A stretch of 39,516 nucleotides of DNA, taken from NCBI GenBank assembly GCA_045114175.1, contig JBGUJZ010000013.1, positions 1 to 39,516 of the forward strand. The letters run 5' to 3'. The translations under genes and the position numbers were made by a program. Positions 8,364 through 16,715 of the stretch are shown one piece after another (within the stretch, counting starts at the first letter, position 1; the number at the start of each line of letters is the position of its first letter). Below the pieces are notes generated by a model, which worked only from the letters and a program-made list of their open reading frames with translations, did not search any database and was not told where the DNA came from. The DNA is from Cacconaster sp045114175 (GTDB lineage: Bacteria > Bacteroidota > Bacteroidia > Bacteroidales > UBA932).

Positions 8364-10526
8364 ATGAAACGGTCCCTTCTGCTCGTGTTACTCACCCTTG
8401 TAGCGGCATCCTGCTCCACCACGCGGATGTTGCCCGAGGGAGCTACGCGTCTGGCGGAAAACCGCATTGTCTTCACGGAAACGGAGGATGTTCCCGACGC
8501 TACTGCCCTAACGCCTTACCTGCGCCAGAAGGCCAATGCCAAGTGGGATCCCTGGCTCTATGTCTATAACTGGAGTTCCGGCCGCGGTAGAGGCTGGGAC
8601 CGGTTCGTAGAAAGCATCGGTGACGCTCCGGTCGTTTACGACTCTACGCTGGTGCTCGAAAGCGCCGCGCGGATGGTGGGACACATGCAATACCTGGGCT
8701 ATTATGGGGCCACGGCCGATGTCCGCACGGAAGATAAGAACCGCAAGACCACCGTCACCTATCAAATCGATCCGGGCCACAGCTACTGGCTCTCCAAGAT
8801 CAGCTATATCATCCGTGATCCGGAAATGAACGGCATCCTTACGGAACAGGCCGATTCACTGGGACTTAAGATAGGCGACCGTCTCTCCGAGAAGGCACTG
8901 GAGGCCGAATCCGAACGCCTGGCCAGCCTCTTCCGCGAGCGTGGTTACTACGGTCTCTCCAAGAACCATTTCTTCTTCTTTGCTGACACGAGTGCCCACA
9001 ACGGCACCGCCGAACTGACGGTTCGTCTGGAGGATTACACACGCAACGAATCCCCCTCTGCAGCACGACCGCATCGCAAATACACCTTTGGCAACGTAGA
9101 TATCAAACCCATCGGAAACTTCCGTGTCAAGCCCTCCTTCCTGTTCAATCTCAACAAAATCGAACAAGGCAAAACCTACAACGAAACCGACATCCGCACC
9201 ACCTACGCCCGCTTCTCGAGTATCCCGCTCTTCAGCAGCGTAAACATCGGCCTGCAGGAGCGCGATTCCAACCTGGTGGACTGCACCATCGAGCTGAAGA
9301 AATCGCATCTGCAAAGCATTAAAACCAGCTTTGAGGGCTCCTTCAACTCCACCGGTCTGCTGGGTGTAACCCCTTCCATCTCTTATTCTCACAAGAATAT
9401 CTTCGGGGGAGGCGAACAGCTCTCGCTGGGCTTCCGCGGCAACTTCCAGTTCCGGCTGGACGACGACACCCACTCCAACGAGTACGCAGCCTCCGCATCG
9501 CTCCTCTTCCCCCGTTTCCTGGGTCTGCCGCGCGACTGGTTTGAGATTTCCATCCCGAACACAGAGATTTCCGGTGCCTTCAACTGGCAGAACCGCCCGG
9601 AGTATACGCGCAACATTACCTCCCTCTCTTTCGGTTACAACTGGAACGGTGGCGGACATCTCTTCTATCAGCTATATCCGCTGAAACTCAACTTCGTAAA
9701 GATCTACGACATCTCCTCCGACTTCTACGCCAACCTGAAGGACCCCTACCTGATCAACGCCTATCAGGACCATATGGACTTCGGCTCGGAGGCGTCGATC
9801 TATTATACCACCGACGCCACGGTCAATACCAAGAAGAGTTACTTCTACGTGCGGGCCGGAATCGGCGGCGCAGGCAACGTATTGAGCCTGCTGAACAACG
9901 TTTTGCCAACGACGGATGACGGCAGCGCCCACACTATCTTCGGGGTGCCCTACTCACAGTATGTGCGCGGTGAGATTTCCCTGGTGCCCACCCTGCGCTT
10001 CGGCAAGCACAACCAGTTTGCCGTGGCGGCCCGTGCCCTGGCCGGCGTGGGATATGCCTACGGCAATGCCACCTCGCTGCCGTTTGAAAAGTTCTTCTAC
10101 GGCGGTGGTGCCAACTCCCTGCGTGGCTGGCAGGCCCGCAGCGTAGGCCCCGGCGGCGCCCCGCTGGATAACTCCTTTACCATCCCCAACCAGTCCGGTG
10201 ACCTGCACCTGGAGGCGAACCTCGAGTTCCGCTTCCCGCTCTTCTGGAAGTTCCAGGGCGGACTCTTTACCGATGCAGGTAACATCTGGAACCTGGAAAC
10301 CAACGCGTTGCGTGATCCCGCCTCCGTCTTCCACGCCGAAGATTTCCTCGAGACCTGCGCGCTTGACTGGGGATTCGGGCTTCGACTCGATATTGATATG
10401 CTGCTGGTCCGCGTGGACTTCGGCATCAAGTTATACGACCCGGTCACCCAGGCATGGCGCGGACCGGACCAATGGTTTAAAAAGAACGGTTATGCCCTCC
10501 ACTTCGGTATCGGATATCCGTTCTAA
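8364..10526 (+). CDS. tamL: Translocation and assembly module lipoprotein TamL (BamA/TamA-family)
   Basis: 720 residues. The lipoprotein signal ends AASC (Cys17) and is followed by 'STTRMLPEGATRLAENRIVF', the opening typical of the Bacteroidota TamL group, which unlike proteobacterial TamA is lipidated. POTRA-like segments occupy about residues 40-285 (for example 'YTFGNVDIKPIGNFRVKPSFLFNLNKIEQGKTYNE'-type strands), followed by an Omp85 barrel to the end, with the 'GGANSLRGWQARSVGPG' lid-loop (VRGF-like) motif near residues 575-595 and a final 'LHFGIGYPF'. The family works with an inner-membrane TamB-like partner in outer-membrane biogenesis. It lies 15 nt after DUF5689 and 21 nt before the phosphofructokinase gene, on the same strand. 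Confidence 0.88.
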   Translation: MKRSLLLVLLTLVAASCSTTRMLPEGATRLAENRIVFTETEDVPDATALTPYLRQKANAKWDPWLYVYNWSSGRGRGWDRFVESIGDAPVVYDSTLVLESAARMVGHMQYLGYYGATADVRTEDKNRKTTVTYQIDPGHSYWLSKISYIIRDPEMNGILTEQADSLGLKIGDRLSEKALEAESERLASLFRERGYYGLSKNHFFFFADTSAHNGTAELTVRLEDYTRNESPSAARPHRKYTFGNVDIKPIGNFRVKPSFLFNLNKIEQGKTYNETDIRTTYARFSSIPLFSSVNIGLQERDSNLVDCTIELKKSHLQSIKTSFEGSFNSTGLLGVTPSISYSHKNIFGGGEQLSLGFRGNFQFRLDDDTHSNEYAASASLLFPRFLGLPRDWFEISIPNTEISGAFNWQNRPEYTRNITSLSFGYNWNGGGHLFYQLYPLKLNFVKIYDISSDFYANLKDPYLINAYQDHMDFGSEASIYYTTDATVNTKKSYFYVRAGIGGAGNVLSLLNNVLPTTDDGSAHTIFGVPYSQYVRGEISLVPTLRFGKHNQFAVAARALAGVGYAYGNATSLPFEKFFYGGGANSLRGWQARSVGPGGAPLDNSFTIPNQSGDLHLEANLEFRFPLFWKFQGGLFTDAGNIWNLETNALRDPASVFHAEDFLETCALDWGFGLRLDIDMLLVRVDFGIKLYDPVTQAWRGPDQWFKKNGYALHFGIGYPF

Positions 10527-10547
10527 ACTGCTAGATTTCAAGATAAA

Positions 10548-11795
10548 ATGAATCTTAAAAACTCTATCCTCATTCTCGCCGGCGGCGGTCCTGCACCGGG
10601 CATTAATACGGTCATCGGTACAGTCGGAAAGTGCTTCCTGAGCCGCGGCTACCGGGTGATCGGCATGCATGGCGGTTATAAAGGACTCTTCACCCCCGAT
10701 CCCAAACTCAGCGAACTCGATTTCGCTACGGTGGACGCCATCTTCAACAACGGCGGTTCTTTCCTGAGAATGAGCCGCTACAAACCTTCCGACGAGGATT
10801 TCCAGGAGCGTTTCAACCTGAAACTGTTCCGCGACAACAACATCAAACTGCTGGTTACCATCGGCGGCGACGACACCGCCAGCACGGCCAATCGTGTCAC
10901 CAACTTCCTGAAGTCGCACGATTACCACATCAGCAATATCCACGTGCCCAAGACCATCGACAACGACCTTCCGCTGCCGATGCGTACCCCTACTTTCGGT
11001 TTCAATTCCGCCATGGCGGAGGGCACCCGCATTGCCGCCACCATCTATGAGGATGCACGGACTTCGGGTAACTGGTTCCTGGTCTCCTCCATGGGCCGCT
11101 CCTCCGGCTCGCTGGCCATCCATATCGGTGCCTCCAGCCACTATCCGATGATCATCATTCCGGAGATGTTCGACAAGAGCACCATCACGCTGGACAAGAT
11201 TATCCGCCTGACCATCTCGTCTATTATCAAGCGCCGCATCATGGGGCTGGATTATGGCGCTGTGATCATCTCAGAGGGCGTTTTCCATACGCTGAGCACA
11301 GAAGAGATCGAGAAGAGCGGCGTCCGCTTTACCACGGACGAACACGGCCATATCGAGCTGGGCAAAGTCTCCAAAGCGCAGCTCTTCAACAACATTCTAG
11401 AGACCTATAAAGATAAGTTGGGGCTCAATGTCAGCACCCGTCCGGTGGATATCGGCTACGAGTTCCGCTGCCAGACACCGGTGGCCTACGACCTCTTCTA
11501 CTGCACCCAGCTGGGTTGCGGTGTGTATGAGCTTTACCGTCAGGGATATACCGGCTGTATCGTCTATGTGGACCCGGTTGGCCAGACTAAACCCATCTAC
11601 CTTCATCAGCTGCAGGATCCGCGCACGGGCCGCATCATGCCGCGCCTGGTGGACATCAACTCCGCCTACGCACAGAACATCTTCCGTCAGATGCTTAACT
11701 TCATCACGGAAGATGATTACGAAGCTGCCTCCAAGTGGCTCAAAAACCCGGAGGAGTACGATTTCTACAAGATTTTGAACTGGAAACGTAAATAG
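10548..11795 (+). CDS. 6-phosphofructokinase, pyrophosphate-dependent type by signature residues
   Basis: 415 residues of the PfkA superfamily. 'GGGPAPGINTVIG' is the N-terminal phosphate loop, 'TIGGDDTASTA' carries Asp108-Asp109, and 'VPKTIDNDLPL' carries Lys135 and the catalytic base Asp138. 'MGRSSGSLA' and 'GYEFRCQTP' are the fructose-6-phosphate-binding elements. In this family, Asp in the second GGD(D) position and Lys before TIDND mark pyrophosphate users, whereas Gly at both positions marks ATP users; both residues here favour pyrophosphate. It phosphorylates fructose-6-phosphate in glycolysis, reversibly if pyrophosphate is the donor. Fructose-6-phosphate is also the end product of aminosugar breakdown. 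The methyltransferase ATG follows the stop directly. Phosphodonor is inferred, family is certain. Confidence 0.9.
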   Translation: MNLKNSILILAGGGPAPGINTVIGTVGKCFLSRGYRVIGMHGGYKGLFTPDPKLSELDFATVDAIFNNGGSFLRMSRYKPSDEDFQERFNLKLFRDNNIKLLVTIGGDDTASTANRVTNFLKSHDYHISNIHVPKTIDNDLPLPMRTPTFGFNSAMAEGTRIAATIYEDARTSGNWFLVSSMGRSSGSLAIHIGASSHYPMIIIPEMFDKSTITLDKIIRLTISSIIKRRIMGLDYGAVIISEGVFHTLSTEEIEKSGVRFTTDEHGHIELGKVSKAQLFNNILETYKDKLGLNVSTRPVDIGYEFRCQTPVAYDLFYCTQLGCGVYELYRQGYTGCIVYVDPVGQTKPIYLHQLQDPRTGRIMPRLVDINSAYAQNIFRQMLNFITEDDYEAASKWLKNPEEYDFYKILNWKRK

Positions 11796-12518
11796 ATGAT
11801 TACCAAGGTGGAAATCAAAGAGATCCGCTCGCTCGCGCAGAAGAAATTCCGCGACGGGACGGGACTTTTTGTAGTAGAAGGTGAGAAACTGGTGGACGAA
11901 GCCGTCCGCTCGGATTTCGAGGTGGTCAAGCTCTTCCGCACCGAGGAAATCGGCGAGGAGAACATGGCCCGCATCTCGCTGCTCACCCACCCTTCACCCG
12001 TTTTGGCAGTCGTTCGAAAACCAGCTGATACCGAACTTGTTCTGCCCACCGATGAACTGGCGTTGGCGCTCGATTCGCTCCGCGATCCGGGCAACGTGGG
12101 CACCATTCTGCGCATCGCGGACTGGTTCGGCATCCGTACCATTTTGGCCAGCCCGGATACCGTGGAAATCTACAATCCCAAGGTGGTGCAGGCCACGATG
12201 GGCGCCATTTTCCGCGTCCGGGTCAAGGTCTGCCCGCTGCCCGAAACACTGGCGGCGCTGCGCAGCAAAGGGGTGCCCGTTTTTGGAACCTTCCTGCACG
12301 GTGATTCGCTCTATCAGGCACCGCTTGCCCAAGCCGGCATCATCGTGCTGGGCTCCGAGCGGAACGGCATTTCTCCGGAAGTAGAAGCCACTGTTACTAA
12401 CCGACTTACGATTCCGCCCTACCCGGCCGACCAGCCCTCCGGCGCGGAATCTCTCAATGTTGCAACGGCCGCAGCCATCGTCTGCGGCGAATTCAGAAGA
12501 AGATTCATAACCCCATAA
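11796..12518 (+). CDS. TrmH/SpoU-family RNA 2'-O-methyltransferase
   Basis: 240 residues with the usual two-part layout. The N-terminal substrate-binding domain (about 1-90) includes 'FRDGTGLFVVEGEKLVDEA'. The C-terminal SPOUT knot domain carries motif 1 'LRDPGNVGTILRIADWFG', motif 2 'IIVLGSERNGIS' and motif 3 'ESLNVATAAAIVCGEF'. These enzymes use S-adenosylmethionine to methylate ribose 2'-OH groups in tRNA or rRNA. Which nucleotide this one modifies cannot be read from the sequence; rRNA is the common target of this subgroup. It starts immediately after the phosphofructokinase stop codon and ends 3 nt before the NagB-like gene, so it is part of the same transcription unit. Confidence 0.9.
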   Translation: MITKVEIKEIRSLAQKKFRDGTGLFVVEGEKLVDEAVRSDFEVVKLFRTEEIGEENMARISLLTHPSPVLAVVRKPADTELVLPTDELALALDSLRDPGNVGTILRIADWFGIRTILASPDTVEIYNPKVVQATMGAIFRVRVKVCPLPETLAALRSKGVPVFGTFLHGDSLYQAPLAQAGIIVLGSERNGISPEVEATVTNRLTIPPYPADQPSGAESLNVATAAAIVCGEFRRRFITP

Positions 12519-12521
12519 ATT

Positions 12522-14408
12522 ATGCGTCATTTTACCCTGCCGCAGGATGGCGGCCTGATTGAAGACGGTTCCTCCGTCAACGCGTTCGAGAAGATTCAAA
12601 CCCATATCTATGAGAACCCGCTGGTAGCCAGCGAGAAGGTGGCTGATATCCTGATTGAAGCCATCAACGCTACCCCCAAGGGGCGCCGTTTCCGCCTGGG
12701 TCTCACCACCGGTAATACCCCCATTCAGTTGTACAATATTCTGAGCGAGCGGTACCGTCAGGGCAAGGTCTCGTTCAAGAACGTGGAGGTCTATTCCATC
12801 GACGAATATTACCCGGTGGGAAGCCAGGAGATGCAGAGCCGCAACTATCGAATCCACAGCGAGTTACTCAACCATATCGACATTCCCAAGCAGAACATCC
12901 ACATTCCGGACGGTACGGTTCCGCCGGAGCGTATCGCCGCCTATTGCGCGGAGTACGACGCCGCTGCCCGCAACCTGGATCTGCTCATCTGCGGTATTGG
13001 TTCCGACGGTCAGGTGGGCTTCAATGAGGTAGGTTCCAACCTGCTCAGCCGCACCCGTATGGTGACCCTGCCCTACCAGAGCCGCAAGGCACAGTCAAGG
13101 AACTTCAACGGCGATGTGAGCGTCACCCCCAAAAACGCGCTGACGATTGGTCTTTCCACGATGATGACCGCCGGACGAGTGATTCTGATGGCCTGGGGTG
13201 AATCCAAATCGGGAGCCGTACGCCACATTGTGGAGGGCTCGCCGGACAGTGCCTGCCCGGCATCGGTTTTCCTCAATCATGCGCACGCGGAGATTTTCAT
13301 CGATACGCCAGCCGGTAGCCAACTGACGCGTTATCAGGCTCCTTGGCTGATCGGTCCCTGCAAGTGGACGCGCAAGTTCCGTCGCAAAGCGGTACTCTGG
13401 CTCTGCGAGCGGGTGCATAAACCCATCCTGAAGCTCACCAACCAGGATTATCTGGAGAATTCGCTGGATGAACTCATTGAAAAATACGGCCCGTTCAACG
13501 AACTGAACGTGCAGATTTTCCGCGACCTACAGGATACCATTACCGGTTTCCCCGGCGGCCGCGAAGGCAAGAAGCGGATCGTGGTCTTCTCTCCCCACCC
13601 GGACGATGATATCATCTCGATGGGCGGCACGCTGATCCGCATGACGCACAATGGTCACGACGTGCATGTAGCCTACCAGACTTCCGGCGATGCAGCCGTG
13701 CTCGATGATGTTGTGATTCAGCACTTTGATGCAGCCGCTGAGATGGGATTCGCCGACAGGCGCGACGATGTGAACTACCTGATTTCTTCCAAGGAACCGG
13801 GTGCCCCGGAGCCGCGCGAACTGCTCGACATCAAGGCCGGTATCCGTCGCTCGGAAGCCCGCGGTGCCTGCCGCTCCTTTGGCCTGGATCCGAGCCATAT
13901 CCACTTCCTGAATCTACCCTTCTATGAGACGGGTGAAGCGGCCAAAAAGCCTTGTTCCCAGGCAGATGTGGATATTATCAAGGCGTTGCTCAACGAGGTG
14001 GCACCCGAGCAGATCTATATGGCCGGTGACCTGGCCGATCCGCACGGCACGCACCGTATCTGTACGGAGGCTGCCCTCGAGGCGATGGAGCAGATACGCG
14101 CAGACCACGAAAAGACCGCCAACCACGCTTGGATCGACACCTGCGAGGTGTATCTCTACCGTGGCGCCTGGATGGAATGGGAGGTTGACCGCGTGGATAT
14201 GGCCGTACCGCTCAGCCCCGACGAGGTGGTCGAAAAACGGCACGCTATCTTCCACCATCTCTCGCAGAAGGACAACGTTCCTTTCCCGGGCGAAGATACC
14301 CGTGAGTTCTGGCAGCGCGCCGAGGAGCGTACGCACAATACCGCCGTCCTCTACGACCAGCTCGGCATGGCTGAGTATCAGGCTATTGAGGTTTTCGTAA
14401 AGATGTAG
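12522..14408 (+). CDS. NagB-like / PIG-L (LmbE) deacetylase fusion protein
   Basis: 628 residues. The N-terminal half (about 30-290) is glucosamine-6-phosphate deaminase-like: 'LGLTTGNTPIQLY', 'SIDEY' (Asp94), 'IPDG' and 'GIGSDGQVGFNE' (Asp162, Glu169). The His that follows Asp-Gly in functional NagB is Gln164 here, so deaminase activity is doubtful. The C-terminal half (about 350-628) is a PIG-L/LmbE zinc deacetylase domain with 'SPHPDDD' (His359, Asp361, Asp362) and 'DPHGTH' (His508, His511), a suitable metal and catalytic set for N-deacetylation of an N-acetylhexosamine. This two-domain architecture is known in Bacteroides (BT_0258-type proteins, annotated only as deaminase-like). Likely role: N-acetyl-hexosamine metabolism, with the deacetylase half the more credible enzyme. 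Confidence 0.85.
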   Translation: MRHFTLPQDGGLIEDGSSVNAFEKIQTHIYENPLVASEKVADILIEAINATPKGRRFRLGLTTGNTPIQLYNILSERYRQGKVSFKNVEVYSIDEYYPVGSQEMQSRNYRIHSELLNHIDIPKQNIHIPDGTVPPERIAAYCAEYDAAARNLDLLICGIGSDGQVGFNEVGSNLLSRTRMVTLPYQSRKAQSRNFNGDVSVTPKNALTIGLSTMMTAGRVILMAWGESKSGAVRHIVEGSPDSACPASVFLNHAHAEIFIDTPAGSQLTRYQAPWLIGPCKWTRKFRRKAVLWLCERVHKPILKLTNQDYLENSLDELIEKYGPFNELNVQIFRDLQDTITGFPGGREGKKRIVVFSPHPDDDIISMGGTLIRMTHNGHDVHVAYQTSGDAAVLDDVVIQHFDAAAEMGFADRRDDVNYLISSKEPGAPEPRELLDIKAGIRRSEARGACRSFGLDPSHIHFLNLPFYETGEAAKKPCSQADVDIIKALLNEVAPEQIYMAGDLADPHGTHRICTEAALEAMEQIRADHEKTANHAWIDTCEVYLYRGAWMEWEVDRVDMAVPLSPDEVVEKRHAIFHHLSQKDNVPFPGEDTREFWQRAEERTHNTAVLYDQLGMAEYQAIEVFVKM

Positions 14409-14432
14409 TTCCGGACGTCCTTCGGCTCCGTG

Positions 14433-14506
14433 GTAATAGCTTCGCGCGGACAAAAAGAGCCTGACGGCGAGTCCGCGCTTCGCTATTACGCACTCCGCCG
14501 TCGGGC
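14433..14506. terminator. Interleaved inverted repeats between convergent genes; probable terminator region
   Basis: Arm A, 14433-14451, pairs with 14471-14489 (8 bp, a 3-nt internal mismatch, 8 bp). The loop of that hairpin, 14459-14469, pairs with 14496-14506 (11 pairs including one G-T wobble). Because the pairings interleave they would form an H-type pseudoknot or two mutually exclusive hairpins. Read on the minus strand, the second stem is followed by TCTTTTT, as expected for a terminator of the CBM9-like gene ending at 14510, although its loop is long. Lying between convergent genes, it could stop transcription from both sides. Pairing is seen; function is inferred. Confidence 0.5.
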
Positions 14507-14509
14507 ATT

Positions 14510-15154
14510 CTATTCGAAACGAATCGGAATGAAGTACTCCGGGCGATGGAAGTCCGGGGCGGGCGTGGCGATGGGCGCCAGGGAGATGTAGTGCGGCTGA
14601 GAGAGATTGTCGCCGCATTTGTAGCAGTTGAAGCGTGCCTCTAGGCCGGAGAAGGTGGTGAGTTTGTCGGCGAAAAGGGCCTCGACGGGCACAGCCAAGG
14701 TCAGACGCCAGTGGTTGTCACCCACCTTTTCTTCAAACGGTTCAACGCCCAACGATGGGTAGCGTAACACTTTGTCCAGCAATTCTTTGGGCGCATGGAC
14801 GGCGCCTTCGCGTCCAGGGCGCCAGCCAATCAGGATGCGCCCAATGCAGGTCGCTTCAATATTGTAGTAGTTCCCCTCTCCCCGCGGCTGCAGAAAGAAT
14901 TCGCAGCAGGAGTCGGTCCAGACCTCACCCAGATCTTCGCACACGCGAGCGGCCGTGCAGGCCTCACGTACCGTATAGTCTAGCACCAGATGGCTCCCCG
15001 TATGGAACAAACGCAGATTCATTTCAGGCGCGTACGGATAAACTTCCGGCCAGTTGCAAGTGGAGACGGAAAGCGGCGTGAGGGTATCGGCAATCGCGCG
15101 AAGCGATGCGGCGCTGTGAATGTCGGCTGCGCTGACGAACGGTACAAGAATCAT
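14510..15154 (-). CDS. CBM9-like carbohydrate-binding family protein
   Basis: About 214 residues from the chosen ATG at 15154; the frame extends to 15205 but the extra 17 residues are Arg-rich and lack a signal peptide. The sequence fits the Bacteroidota 'carbohydrate-binding family 9-like' group: 'LRLFHTGSHLVLDYTVRE', 'VWTDSCCEFFLQP' (the DSC.EFF hallmark), 'YYNIEATCIGRIL', and a C-terminal 'ARFNCYKCGDNLSQPHYISLAPI'. No signal peptide is visible, so it may be cytoplasmic, as often for stand-alone members. Function is probably sugar or small-ligand binding without catalysis. It is divergent from the 15375 operon across a 220-nt gap and convergent with the NagB-like gene. A -7-like TAATTTTG lies at 15191-15184 on the minus strand, but no good -33 element matches it. 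Confidence 0.8.
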   Translation of the reverse strand: MILVPFVSAADIHSAASLRAIADTLTPLSVSTCNWPEVYPYAPEMNLRLFHTGSHLVLDYTVREACTAARVCEDLGEVWTDSCCEFFLQPRGEGNYYNIEATCIGRILIGWRPGREGAVHAPKELLDKVLRYPSLGVEPFEEKVGDNHWRLTLAVPVEALFADKLTTFSGLEARFNCYKCGDNLSQPHYISLAPIATPAPDFHRPEYFIPIRFE

Positions 15155-15262
15155 AGGGTTAGGGCGGGAAATGACCCGACGTACAAAATTACAAAAACTC
15201 ACCAAATCGCGCCATTTTCGTTAAAGATTGACAGTGGCAAATTGGTCCATATTTGCCAATTA

Positions 15263-15293
15263 TTTGCTATTTGTTAATCTTTTGCTAAATTTG
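15263..15293 (+). promoter_or_regulatory. Bacteroidota-type promoter for the 13-gene operon
   Basis: A -33 element TTTG at 15263-15266 is separated by 19 bp from a perfect -7 element TAAATTTG (TAnnTTTG) at 15286-15293. Both sequence and spacing match the primary sigma-factor consensus of Bacteroidota. Transcription would begin near 15300, giving a leader of about 75 nt before the ATG at 15375. It is the only good promoter match I found ahead of the 15375-37991 gene run. Confidence 0.65.
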
Positions 15294-15374
15294 TGGTTGC
15301 GCGTAGTGTGCGCGCATGTACGTATACGTAACAAAAACACCAATAGAGACGGCTGTAAGCTGCATTTTTACCAT

Positions 15375-16715
15375 ATGAAAAAGGCCTGGCTACTTGTTTT
15401 CTCAATGCTCTTTTTCGCGTGCGCGTGCGAGCGCCCGCAGTTGACCTGCAATTTTTCGGTGACCGATATCTCCGCCCTGGAAGACGAGCATCTCGTACTT
15501 GCCGGCTTCGCAGCCCGTCAAGGCCTTTCCGACGGCATCCACATTCCGCTCAAATCGAGCTGCCTCGTGGTCAGTGACGGCGAAAAGAAAGTCTGCCTGG
15601 TCTCCAACGACCTGATGGAGATCTCCCCCGCCCTTGCCAGTGAGTTGCGCGATTCCATCAGCGCCCGCTCCGGCCTGGCCAAGGAGAATATCCTGCTGCA
15701 CAGCATCCACACCCACAGTGCACCGCGTATGGGCGGCTATTCGGTTGCTCCGGGCGGCCCGAACGAGGCCTACCGCGAGCGCACCTTCAACGCCATCGTG
15801 GAGAATGCCGTGAAAACCATTACGGAAGATGCCGCTTACGTTCCTTTCCGTCTGGAGATTGCCCAGGGTCAGACTGCCATCAACTACAACCGTTGCGAGC
15901 CGGAGACCGGTCCGGTAGATCCTACCCTCCTGGCTGCACGCATCGTTTCCCACGGCAAACCGCTCTGCGCTTTTTATAACATCGCCTGCCACCCGGTGGC
16001 TATGGGCCATAAGAGCCTGCTGCTCTCCTCCGACTATTCCGGAGTGGCCCGCAATGCTGTGGAGCCCGTCTGGGGCTGCCCCATCTTCCAGCTGACCGGT
16101 GCGGCCGGCAACATGGACCCGAAGGGCGGCTGCCAGCTGGTTGATCATGCGGAAGAGATTGGAGCCGAGCTCGCTACCGCGCTCAAAGAACTGAAGTTCA
16201 AGCGCGTGAAAGAGCAGAACCTGCTCAAGATCGCTACAGGCAAGGCCGAACTGCCCTACCTGATTGACGAAGTAACCCCGGAAGCGGTCAAGGCACACGC
16301 CGATTCGCTGGTCAAGGCCTCCACCAACTTCCCGCGCTTTGCGAATGATGTCCGCGGCTGGGAAGCAGAGATTCTGGAGCGCTTCCAGACCGGTGAGGTC
16401 AAGAACCGCCTGGATTTCAACATGACCGCCCTGAACCTGGACGGCATCCTCCTCTTCTTTACCCAGGGCGAACCTTTCTGCGAATACCAGATGGCTACCC
16501 GGAGTTTCTTCTCGGGCCGCACCCTCTTCTTCGCAGGCTATACCAACGGACAGAACTCCTATCTCCCTTCCGCACACGCCTACAAGTATCGCAAGGGATA
16601 CGAATACGAGATTGAGCAGATGCACGTCTACATCAAAGCTCCCTATCCGCTCTCGCACAATATGCCGGAAGCCTACCAGGCAGCCATTTTCAACACCATT
16701 TTTGCTGCGCTCTAA
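15375..16715 (+). CDS. Neutral/alkaline ceramidase-family hydrolase, exported
   Basis: 446 residues from ATG 15375; the frame is open from 15228, but the promoter lies inside that stretch and MKKAWLLVFSMLFFACAC is a lipoprotein-like signal (Cys16 or Cys18). The body matches the N-terminal domain of the neutral/alkaline non-lysosomal ceramidase family: 'HSIHTHSAPRMGG' with His112/His114, and 'NIACHPVAMG' with His206, are the zinc-ligand regions, followed by 'LTGAAGNMDPKGG'. Characterised family members hydrolyse the amide bond of ceramides. The protein is shorter than full ceramidases, lacking most of the C-terminal Ig-like domain. In an operon for amino-sugar polymers it may be an amidase or deacetylase on wall fragments rather than a lipid enzyme (inference). 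Its stop overlaps the next start (TAATG). Confidence 0.82.
   Translation: MKKAWLLVFSMLFFACACERPQLTCNFSVTDISALEDEHLVLAGFAARQGLSDGIHIPLKSSCLVVSDGEKKVCLVSNDLMEISPALASELRDSISARSGLAKENILLHSIHTHSAPRMGGYSVAPGGPNEAYRERTFNAIVENAVKTITEDAAYVPFRLEIAQGQTAINYNRCEPETGPVDPTLLAARIVSHGKPLCAFYNIACHPVAMGHKSLLLSSDYSGVARNAVEPVWGCPIFQLTGAAGNMDPKGGCQLVDHAEEIGAELATALKELKFKRVKEQNLLKIATGKAELPYLIDEVTPEAVKAHADSLVKASTNFPRFANDVRGWEAEILERFQTGEVKNRLDFNMTALNLDGILLFFTQGEPFCEYQMATRSFFSGRTLFFAGYTNGQNSYLPSAHAYKYRKGYEYEIEQMHVYIKAPYPLSHNMPEAYQAAIFNTIFAAL

Noticed and set aside
15228..15374. N-terminal extension of the ceramidase-like gene from ATG 15228
   Set aside because: It would run through the promoter elements at 15263-15293 and hide the signal peptide that begins at 15375.
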